The position numbers and the translations under genes were made by a program. Positions 33,508 through 39,990 of a stretch of DNA of 39,990 nt are shown piece by piece; within the stretch, counting starts at the first letter, position 1; the number at the start of each line of letters is the position of its first letter. The notes beneath the pieces were generated by a model that was not told the DNA's origin, did not search any database, and saw nothing but the letters and a program-made list of their open reading frames with translations. The DNA comes from Sedimentisphaerales bacterium (lineage in GTDB: Bacteria; Planctomycetota; Phycisphaerae; Sedimentisphaerales; Anaerobacaceae): contig JAFGCD010000100.1 in the NCBI GenBank assembly GCA_016932835.1, positions 1 through 39,990 on the forward strand. Direction: 5' to 3'.

Positions 33508-34692
33508 TTACCGGGACGAACCTTCGAGCGCCTTATCGTACACTTGAGAAACCTTGGAGAACCAGATTGGCCTATCCAGGTTGTTGAGAATATGCTCATA
33601 GCTGTTTCGCCCGATGCCTGCTTCCAGGTCGTCATTGTCGCAGAGCTGCTTCATTACATCCGCGAGGGCTCGGGCATTGCTGTGCGGGACCAGAAATCCG
33701 GTCCTTCCGTTCTCGACGAGCTCGGCAAGGCCGCCGATATCCGAAGCGATAACGACGGTCCCGCACGCCATCGCTTCAAGAGCGGCTATTGACGTTGCCT
33801 CGACAACGCCGCATGACGGAATAGAAGGCACAATTACAGCAAGGGCGTTCTTGGCAAGGTAAAGAACCTCGTTCCTGGGAATGGAACCCAGGAAAATTAC
33901 GCGAGAACCGATACCAAGGTCCTCTGCGAACTTCGAAAGCTGCGGCCGAAGAGGCCCTTCGCCTGCTATCACGAGATTCAGCCCGGTCTCCTCGGCAATG
34001 AGAGACAAAGCCTCGACTGCAAAACGAACGCCTGTTTTTTCAACGAGTCTCCTGGGCACAAGCATATAAGGTCGAGGCGCTTCGACGGACGAACCGGCTT
34101 CAAGCGTGCGGGCTATCGCAGCGCAGGATACGGAATTGAAAATCGTGGTGACTTTAGCCCGGTCCGTCTCGAAATCGTCGGTGACAATTCGTGACTGACC
34201 GGTATCGACCCCGATTATGCGGTCGGCGCTTTGGTAGGCCTCGCTCTCAATTTGCCAGAGTCTCTGCAAGTAGCGGCTTTGCTCCTTTTCGCATCCGAGC
34301 ATCATTGTAGATTCATAGGTCAATGGGCCGTGCACCGTCTCGACTATCGGAATTCGTCTCGACATCCTGTCCAGGACCTGCTTGACCGCATAACAGGCGA
34401 CGGGATCGTGGCAGTGGATCAGGTCGATGCTTTTGGCATTGAGGATACGCGATGTGTGCCTCGCGATTAGTTTGATTGTGCCTGCGAGAAGGCTGAGACG
34501 ATAATTGTCGTTGCGCCCGCCGGCCAGCAGAAGATAGATACCCTTTGACCACTTGGACGGCGCAGCCATCCTTCCTTCTATCAGCTCGGCATTGTGTCCC
34601 TTCAGTTGCATACATTCGATCAAGTCTTCTACATGGGCCGAGAGACCTCCTCCGTGAGGAACGGCATATTGGGTTACTATCAAAAAATTCAT
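33508..34692 (-). CDS. GT4-family glycosyltransferase
   Basis: GT-B glycosyltransferase, 394 residues. MNFLIVTQYAVPHGGGLSAHVEDL start, HCHDPVACYAV and ETVHGPLTYE in the acceptor domain, MLVPRRLVEKTGVRFAVEA and VIAGEGPLRP, then IPSCGVVEATSIAALEAMACG with an intact acidic pair. ATG start at 34692, five bases after the UDP-GlcNAc epimerase stop, so the two are tightly linked. A HexNAc donor is an attractive guess from the neighbour, no more. Confidence 0.9.
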   Translation of the reverse strand: MNFLIVTQYAVPHGGGLSAHVEDLIECMQLKGHNAELIEGRMAAPSKWSKGIYLLLAGGRNDNYRLSLLAGTIKLIARHTSRILNAKSIDLIHCHDPVACYAVKQVLDRMSRRIPIVETVHGPLTYESTMMLGCEKEQSRYLQRLWQIESEAYQSADRIIGVDTGQSRIVTDDFETDRAKVTTIFNSVSCAAIARTLEAGSSVEAPRPYMLVPRRLVEKTGVRFAVEALSLIAEETGLNLVIAGEGPLRPQLSKFAEDLGIGSRVIFLGSIPRNEVLYLAKNALAVIVPSIPSCGVVEATSIAALEAMACGTVVIASDIGGLAELVENGRTGFLVPHSNARALADVMKQLCDNDDLEAGIGRNSYEHILNNLDRPIWFSKVSQVYDKALEGSSR

Positions 34693-34697
34693 GTATG

Positions 34698-35825
34698 CTA
34701 TCCCTTTGATGCTTCGTGAAGGATATCGGTTATTCGCCCGGCTGCCTTGCCGTCACCGTAAGGACTGACTTTCTCGAAGCCGCCCGACTCGGCATCGAGG
34801 AGCTCTCGGCAGTGCTCGATAATAGAATCTTTTGCATTGCCCACCAGAGTGACGACGCCCGCGGCCACTCCTTCAGGCCTTTCGGTCTTGCTCCTCATCA
34901 CAAGGACTCGCTTGCCCAGACTCGGAGCTTCCTCCTGAACTCCTCCGGAATCCGTGACAATAAACGTGCTGCGCTCCATCAGCGAGGCGAAGGCAGCATA
35001 ACCCAGAGGCTCTACCAGATGAATATTCTCGCATCCGCCGAGTATCCGGTGCACAGGCTCCTGAACGTTGGGATTGAGGTGAACCGGATAGACCCAATGT
35101 ACGTCACGATATTCACGGGCCAGCGCGGCGATGGCGCTGCATATGTTTTCGAATCCCTCACCGAAACTCTCGCGCCGATGGCCTGTAATCAGGACCATTC
35201 GGGAGTCTTTGATTGTCTCTCTTACCCAATTCTGGATATCCGCCACGTCGGAAGGAGCGTTCTTCTTATTCTTTTCCAAAACCCAGTACAGTGCGTCGAT
35301 GACGGTATTGCCCGTTACAAATATTCGCTCCGGCTGGACGTTCTCAGCCAGGAGATTGTTTCTCGCCCAGTCGGTCGGGACGAAGTGTATGTCCCCAATC
35401 TGGCTGACGATTCGCCGGTTGATCTCTTCCGGGAAGGGCTGGCGTTTGTCGTTTGTTCGCAGGCCCGCTTCGACATGGGCTACGGATATTCCAAGGAAGA
35501 AGGCGGCAACCGCCGCCGCCCATACCGTAGTAGTATCACCCTGGACGATAACCCAGTCCGGACGGCACTTCTCCAGGACATCACTGACAGCCTTTATGGT
35601 CCGGCTGCTGATGTCGGCAAGGGTCTGATTGGCCCGCATTAATTCGAGGTCGTAATCCGGCTGAATCTCGAAAATCGAGAGCATCTGATCGAGCATCTGC
35701 CGATGCTGACCGGTTACACAAACCTTCACCTCGAATCGCTCACGCTGCTCTTTGGCGAGAAGAATAACGGGCGCGAGCTTGATCGCTTCAGGCCGGGTCC
35801 CAAGTACGAAACATATTTTCTGCAT
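34698..35825 (-). CDS. wecB: UDP-N-acetylglucosamine 2-epimerase
   Basis: Non-hydrolysing epimerase that makes UDP-ManNAc from UDP-GlcNAc. Typical 375-residue protein: VLGTRPEAIKLAPV, TGQHRQML, VQGDTTT, HVEAGLRT, FPEEINRR, TGHRRESFG and TDSGGVQEEAP are all present. The frame has a TTG five codons earlier (35840); the ATG at 35825 with GGGA upstream gives the usual MxKxxxVLGTRPE start. No wecC is in view, so the product would be used as ManNAc or be oxidised by an enzyme elsewhere. Confidence 0.93.
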   Translation of the reverse strand: MQKICFVLGTRPEAIKLAPVILLAKEQRERFEVKVCVTGQHRQMLDQMLSIFEIQPDYDLELMRANQTLADISSRTIKAVSDVLEKCRPDWVIVQGDTTTVWAAAVAAFFLGISVAHVEAGLRTNDKRQPFPEEINRRIVSQIGDIHFVPTDWARNNLLAENVQPERIFVTGNTVIDALYWVLEKNKKNAPSDVADIQNWVRETIKDSRMVLITGHRRESFGEGFENICSAIAALAREYRDVHWVYPVHLNPNVQEPVHRILGGCENIHLVEPLGYAAFASLMERSTFIVTDSGGVQEEAPSLGKRVLVMRSKTERPEGVAAGVVTLVGNAKDSIIEHCRELLDAESGGFEKVSPYGDGKAAGRITDILHEASKG

Positions 35826-35892
35826 GACATTGTATCCCAAGGTGGTATTTACATGGTAGTTTGAATCCGAGGCCCGGACAAATGCCGCGAGT

Positions 35893-37110
35893 CTATCCGG
35901 ACCGGCCCTTGTGTCCGTAAATTACATCTCTTAAAGAGCGCAGCACTTGATACTTCCATCCCTTGCGGAGCCACTTTTTTCGCCTCCATCGAGCAAGCAG
36001 CTTCCGGACGGTGCCGGCCAGGTCGCCACGACCGCATTTTTCCAGAGGCTCGACCAACTCCTCATAACACGCTGCCTGATAGTCACTGTCGAGAACGATC
36101 CGATCGACATCCTCAGACGTGAGGTCGCTTTCATCGAAACAAGTCGCTTTGTCCAGCATATTCAAAGCCGCAAGCTCAAGGAGCGTCCGCACACACTTCT
36201 CGCACCTGCCGCAATTGAGAGACCCTGCCGGGCGCTGGGTGCATACCCTCAAATTCCGTATCCCAACATCCCAATCCGCGAGAACGCGAACCTTGTCGAA
36301 TCTCGAAAACCTAACCCCGTCATGCAGAATCCTGCATTCGTGACTGCTGTAATTCGTATCCAACAGCGGGTGAGAGCCCCAAGGCTTAAGGTTGTTGATG
36401 TCATAAGTCGAGGCTATGGAAACTCGGCTCAGCCTGGCACAGAGCGCATGGGCGGCCGAGGCAAGAGCCGCGCCATGGAACTGATAGACCCAGATAGGAA
36501 TGCCGCTGTCCAGATGCCTTATATTCGTCTGAAGCGGAATCATATTGACGTTGGTATCGGCAATCACATCCGAGAGAGCGGCGAAAGCACGCTTGTATAT
36601 TTCATCCTGGGCGTCGTCTTCGTTATATCCTATGTCGAAGCCGCGCACGAAAATGCCGTCTTTGATCGAATGCGGATGGGACGGAGGGACATGGAGCTGG
36701 TTCATGCGCAAAGAGAACATCGAATCGACTCCGCCGGATATAAACGAACCGCTTCGCTGCTCTTTGTTGCATGACTGGGCCTTCTCCCTGACTTCGGCCT
36801 CGACCTTGAGCGGCTTTATCTTGAAGCCGCTCCAGCAGGAAAGCCAGTGCATCGCATCATTCAATCCATTCGCGAGTTCCGGGCAGATTCTGCCTTCGAC
36901 GGCGAGTCTCGCTTCGGCGTGGACTACAGCCGGAACTAACGACCCGACAACAAATGGATGCGGGTCCCCGCAAGACAGGTAATCGGCTCCTTCTGCAGCG
37001 GTGCGATAAAATATCTTTCTGGAGGGTCTGTCGGAATCCTCCCAGACGACCTTCGCAACCAGTTGGGACCAGCCGTCCTTCGTTTCCACGCCGACATCTT
37101 CAATCTTCAT
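35893..37110 (-). CDS. QueC-like PP-loop ATPase in glycan locus
   Basis: A 405-residue protein with an adenine-nucleotide alpha-hydrolase (PP-loop) core: SGGVDSMFSL at 125-134, and a zinc-type cysteine set C290, C300, C303, C306 (CTQRPAGSLNCGRCEKC) like that of 7-cyano-7-deazaguanine synthase QueC. About 115 residues of unassigned sequence precede the core, and a basic tail (RRKKWLRKGWKYQ) closes it. PP-loop enzymes adenylate a carboxylate or carbonyl. Similar proteins occur in surface-glycan clusters, but no function is established that I know of. Its ATG at 37110 overlaps by ATGA the stop of a small frame. Not a standard QueC: no other queuosine gene is nearby. Confidence 0.75.
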   Translation of the reverse strand: MKIEDVGVETKDGWSQLVAKVVWEDSDRPSRKIFYRTAAEGADYLSCGDPHPFVVGSLVPAVVHAEARLAVEGRICPELANGLNDAMHWLSCWSGFKIKPLKVEAEVREKAQSCNKEQRSGSFISGGVDSMFSLRMNQLHVPPSHPHSIKDGIFVRGFDIGYNEDDAQDEIYKRAFAALSDVIADTNVNMIPLQTNIRHLDSGIPIWVYQFHGAALASAAHALCARLSRVSIASTYDINNLKPWGSHPLLDTNYSSHECRILHDGVRFSRFDKVRVLADWDVGIRNLRVCTQRPAGSLNCGRCEKCVRTLLELAALNMLDKATCFDESDLTSEDVDRIVLDSDYQAACYEELVEPLEKCGRGDLAGTVRKLLARWRRKKWLRKGWKYQVLRSLRDVIYGHKGRSG

Positions 37111-37235
37111 ATTACAATATCTCCAAAGGCCATGGGGCCAACAATCATATCGAATATCACCCTCTTGCGACGGTCTCGCCGGAATACACGGCTGGCTGTC
37201 ATCAGGGCAAATGCTTTATTGAGCATTTCCTTCAT
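37107..37235 (-). CDS. Possible 42-residue small protein
   Basis: Short basic frame beginning MKEMLNKAFALM, with RVFRRDRRKRVIFDM in the middle. Its TGA overlaps the ATG of the PP-loop gene (ATGA) and its start overlaps the flippase end by 20 bases, the spacing of a coupled gene. The frame is open to 37289, but that part lies in the flippase. No recognisable family and only a weak ribosome site, so it may be chance. Confidence 0.3.
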   Translation of the reverse strand: MKEMLNKAFALMTASRVFRRDRRKRVIFDMIVGPMAFGDIVI

Positions 37236-38562
37236 TGTCACCGGCCGGCCCGGCGGCTTTCGATAATCCGGACCTCCCGAAAACAGCATCGATCATGTAA
37301 ACGAAATCTCGTTTTTCAACGATGACAAGACTCCATATACTAAACCCGTACTTCATCTTGAATATGGCAAGATAGGCCAGCCCGACCACAAGACCGCCGG
37401 CGGTATTAGCCCACGCCGCCCCGGCAACACCGTAGCGAGGAACCATGAGAAATGTCACTGCCGCAATAACAATGACACTGACGCCGCGCACGTATGCGGT
37501 GACTTCGGCTTTGCCGTCCGAGGCCAGCAGGCTGTTGCACATCGAAAAACTGCACCGCAGAAATATGCCGACGGCCATGATTTGCAAAATAGGCACCGCG
37601 GGGAGAAAAGCCCGGCCGCAAAGGATTAATATGGCCCACCGCGCAAAGAACACCAGCCCGACCATGATAGCCAACGCCATCAGCAGGTATATGCGTGTCG
37701 CCATCGCAACTTGTGACTTGCGCTGCTCCTCGGAGACGCTGGACCACTTGGCGTACAGAAGCGGGCCGACCGCCAGCGGAATCAGAAGGCTAAGATTGCA
37801 TACACTAATCGCCCGGCCGTAATGACCGAGACCGTCAAAATCGTCCGGTATGAGATATCTCAGCAAAATTAAACCTATGGAAACATCTACGACATTGACT
37901 ACGTTTGCCAGAAGAAGCCGCAAGCCGTACAGAAACTCCGCTCGAAGGACACTGAAACTGAAACGATACCTCAAGTCGATTCGGTCCCGAAGAAACCACA
38001 GGGTCACGAGTAAACCGACCGCAAAACTTATGGCGACAATCAGCAAAGCCGTGTTCACGGTGAGCCAGCCGGCGAAATAGCCGATCGCAACCAATAACAG
38101 AGCCGCCCCTTTGTTGACAACATCAACCGCCACAACCTGGCGAACCTGCAGGGCGGCAAGAAGAATGGGCCGAAGCAGCGCCATGCCGTAGGAGCAGGCG
38201 ATGCCAATAGAGAATACCACTTTGGTCCACAAGGGGAATGCCCCGAAGTAGCCTTCGAAGACCGATAGAACCAGCGGAAGAGAGACTGCCAATAGGACAA
38301 AGCCGAGGAAACTCACGCAAAGCGAATTCTTGACGACCTGTTTGGGGTCTGTCTTGAGCTTGTTGATAACGTAGATGTTGGCCTGGCCGATTCCAAGGCA
38401 CAGAAAGGTGACTATCAAAACACAGGTCGCCTGCGGAAGCTGGAATTTCCCCATACCTGCGGGCAGGAGATCGCGAGCGAGCATCATACTCGCGAGAACC
38501 TGCAGTCCCGCACAGGCAATCGCGCTGCCGCCGGTAAATATGCCTTTACGTATAAGACTCAT
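37216..38562 (-). CDS. Wzx-like polysaccharide flippase
   Basis: Membrane protein of the MOP superfamily, 448 residues with about 12-14 hydrophobic segments. The start MSLIRKGIFTGGSAIACAGLQVLASMMLARDLLPAGMGKFQL and the internal GRAISVCNLSLLIPLAVGPLLYAKWS are typical of Wzx/RfbX-type lipid-linked oligosaccharide flippases. The final 25 residues are soluble and variable. It would move the undecaprenyl-linked repeat across the inner membrane for the Wzy-like protein. The upstream pyruvyltransferase stop is eight bases away. Confidence 0.9.
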   Translation of the reverse strand: MSLIRKGIFTGGSAIACAGLQVLASMMLARDLLPAGMGKFQLPQATCVLIVTFLCLGIGQANIYVINKLKTDPKQVVKNSLCVSFLGFVLLAVSLPLVLSVFEGYFGAFPLWTKVVFSIGIACSYGMALLRPILLAALQVRQVVAVDVVNKGAALLLVAIGYFAGWLTVNTALLIVAISFAVGLLVTLWFLRDRIDLRYRFSFSVLRAEFLYGLRLLLANVVNVVDVSIGLILLRYLIPDDFDGLGHYGRAISVCNLSLLIPLAVGPLLYAKWSSVSEEQRKSQVAMATRIYLLMALAIMVGLVFFARWAILILCGRAFLPAVPILQIMAVGIFLRCSFSMCNSLLASDGKAEVTAYVRGVSVIVIAAVTFLMVPRYGVAGAAWANTAGGLVVGLAYLAIFKMKYGFSIWSLVIVEKRDFVYMIDAVFGRSGLSKAAGPAGDNEGNAQ

Positions 38563-38570
38563 AGATTAGC

Positions 38571-39794
38571 TCAAAAAAGACGCCTGAGAGAATGAACGGC
38601 CACCCAGCCGGTCATCAGAATGCCTAAGAAAACTATCAGCGCAAACGTCCGAAGCCCGACGAGGCGGCTGCCCCATTGCTTCGGCCCTTCGCAGCACCCA
38701 GCCAGTTCGTCGAAAATGCCGGACGAGACGCTCTTGACGTCATCGATCCCCGAATCGATTCTGCTGCGGTTTTCATCCCAGTAATCCTGTATCTGGTCCA
38801 ATTTCGCAGCCAGGCTTGAATTCACATCCCCAACCTCGACAACGAGTTCAGGTATGCCTATCTGCGAACAAAACTCCCGGACTTTCCGGTCGTAGCTGAC
38901 GGGCAGAAAAGGCACGCCCTGCACGCCGGCAAGAATACAGGCGTGCAGTCTCATCGCAATTAGGAAGTCGCTTTCTCTTATCGCCTCAACCGACTGGGCG
39001 AATGTCGTCGGATAGAACACCTCGCAATTCCGCCTTGTCTCGGACGAACACAATTCAAGTATCTCCGAATAGAATATCTTGTCCGGCTCGGGCTCGAAAC
39101 AGAGCAGCCTTATCTTTTTCCCGCGATTGACGATTTCTCCAAGCAATTCGGCGACCGAGTGCATATCCAGACCGGGCCATCTTCTAAGCGAGACGCCCAC
39201 CAAACCGGTTTCTTCCGCCGGCCGATCGCAAGCGGCGATATGCTCGCGAAACAAACCGGGCACAACATCGGCGCCGACGGAGATTTTCTCTCGCGGCACT
39301 CCGCAATCGACCATCTCTTGCGCGCTGTACTCATCGCGGACGCCGAGGAAGCAGAATCGGTTCGCTGTTCTGCCTATGATCTTTCTTATCCACGCCCTCT
39401 TGATAGGCCCGACGCCGAGACCAACAATGCATGCCGGAACCGAAAAGAGCAGGGCCAGGCTCGCCGACAGCAAATGACAAAGCGGTGTGCTCCAGGAATG
39501 AACGTCCTGAAAGAGACCTCCGCCTCCTATGACGACCAGATGCGCATCCCCAACGGCCCGAATGAGACGGGGGAGTTTCCGCCAGAAACCGACCATCGGA
39601 TAAAAGCATTGAATATAATCGACCCTCGAACATGTGAAATTCTTCGACACCTCTGCATTTCTGGTTACTACGGAAATATCGACGCCTTCGAAAACCCTCC
39701 TGATGCCTTCGACCACAGCCAGGCACACGGCTTCATCGCCGACATTAGGGCTGCCGAAAAAACCGGAAATAACAACTCGATTACGTTTCTTCAT
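38571..39794 (-). CDS. Polysaccharide pyruvyl transferase family protein
   Basis: CsaB/WcaK-type enzyme, 407 residues, probably adding a pyruvate ketal to a glycan sugar. Begins VVISGFFGSPNVGDEA, with GGGGLFQD near 90-97, VGLGVGPI, AMRLHACILA and a VSYDRKV segment. Unlike most family members it ends with a single probable transmembrane helix (about 379-404), which may hold it at the membrane. The family also includes proteins of other or unknown function, so pyruvylation is likely but not proved. Its start overlaps the upstream acyltransferase end by 14 bases. Confidence 0.87.
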   Translation of the reverse strand: MKKRNRVVISGFFGSPNVGDEAVCLAVVEGIRRVFEGVDISVVTRNAEVSKNFTCSRVDYIQCFYPMVGFWRKLPRLIRAVGDAHLVVIGGGGLFQDVHSWSTPLCHLLSASLALLFSVPACIVGLGVGPIKRAWIRKIIGRTANRFCFLGVRDEYSAQEMVDCGVPREKISVGADVVPGLFREHIAACDRPAEETGLVGVSLRRWPGLDMHSVAELLGEIVNRGKKIRLLCFEPEPDKIFYSEILELCSSETRRNCEVFYPTTFAQSVEAIRESDFLIAMRLHACILAGVQGVPFLPVSYDRKVREFCSQIGIPELVVEVGDVNSSLAAKLDQIQDYWDENRSRIDSGIDDVKSVSSGIFDELAGCCEGPKQWGSRLVGLRTFALIVFLGILMTGWVAVHSLRRLF

Positions 39795-39990
39795 TGAGGC
39801 GGCTTTCGGGACTGCCCGGTGCCCGAAGGACTTCCGAAATACTGATCTGACCGGCGGATTTCATCCTGAGATATACTTTGTCCTCAGCGGCAAGACTCAA
39901 ATATTTCTCCTTGTCTCTATGCTTGATGACGGTTGCCGGGTTCCCGCCGACAACCGCACATTCCGGCACATCCCTGGTAACTACGGCGCC
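39781..39990 (-). CDS. Hexapeptide acyltransferase, C-terminal part (cut by window edge)
   Basis: The last 69 residues of a left-handed beta-helix acyltransferase whose 5' part lies beyond the right edge. The frame is open through position 39990 and reads GAVVTRDVPECAVVGGNPATVIKH, the classic closing turn of the CysE/WbbJ group, followed by a KEKYLSL tail. It is the second acyltransferase of the glycan locus. Confidence 0.85.
   Translation of the reverse strand, partial: GAVVTRDVPECAVVGGNPATVIKHRDKEKYLSLAAEDKVYLRMKSAGQISISEVLRAPGSPESRLNEET

Noticed and set aside
32752..33792. A 346-codon plus-strand frame across two GT4 genes.
   Set aside because: It spans the junction of two well-supported minus-strand genes and has no recognisable domain.
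24096..39990. Interpreting the glycan locus as an exosortase/PEP-CTERM-linked or alginate cluster.
   Set aside because: No exosortase, PEP-CTERM protein, Alg8/Alg44 or epimerase gene is visible in the window.

Overview
The window (about 40 kb, moderately high GC, few and short gaps) looks like chromosomal DNA of an anaerobic or microaerophilic member of the Planctomycetota, most likely the Phycisphaerae/Sedimentisphaerales side. The clues are a secreted glycosidase ending in a planctomycete-style dockerin-like tail, a TIGR03790-family secreted protein, oxygen-sensitive radical-SAM enzymes (ThiH, a KamA-family protein) and a sodium-pumping NQR operon. This placement is inference; no rRNA or tRNA is present to confirm it. 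I saw no insertion sequence, prophage or CRISPR array.

Layout. 195-2599 (minus): a TPP-riboswitch-controlled thiS-thiG-thiH operon for the thiamine thiazole moiety. 2642-4786 (minus): a secreted GH30-like glycosidase with a ricin-type lectin and a dockerin-like tail. 5067-7732 (plus): an unexplained three-gene unit (tandem DUF3592 membrane protein with an arrestin-like end, a small arrestin-like protein, a P-loop ATPase). 7773-8708 (minus): hemC. 8832-17298 (plus): a strong promoter followed by six nqr genes, a 27-codon ORF, a polyprenyl diphosphate synthase and NAD synthetase. 17377-18603 (minus): a SagB-type nitroreductase fused to a DJ-1/PfpI domain. 18830-19570 (plus): VanZ-like membrane protein. 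19571-22679 (minus): PglC/WcaJ-type phosphoglycosyl transferase, KamA-family radical SAM protein and TIGR03790 protein. 22876-24024 (plus): WecA/TagO-type transferase, divergent from the former.

From 24096 to the right edge, every gene is on the minus strand and forms a surface or extracellular polysaccharide locus of Wzx/Wzy type: five GT4 and one GT2 glycosyltransferases, a GDP-mannose 6-dehydrogenase (AlgD-like), UDP-GlcNAc 2-epimerase, Wzx-like flippase, O-antigen ligase/polymerase-like protein, polysaccharide pyruvyltransferase, two hexapeptide acyltransferases (one cut by the window edge) and a QueC-like PP-loop ATPase. Together with the two membrane phosphoglycosyl transferases just beside it, these would start a lipid-linked glycan, extend it with mannuronate and HexNAc sugars, decorate it with acyl and pyruvyl groups, flip it and polymerise it.

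The most unusual points are: an NqrA-type subunit carrying two RnfC-type [4Fe-4S] motifs within an otherwise NQR operon; a cysteine-rich N-terminal extension on NqrD; the QueC-like PP-loop enzyme, possibly coupled to a 42-residue ORF, within the glycan cluster; the DUF3592/arrestin/ATPase unit; and the SagB-DJ-1 fusion lacking the usual DJ-1 cysteine.
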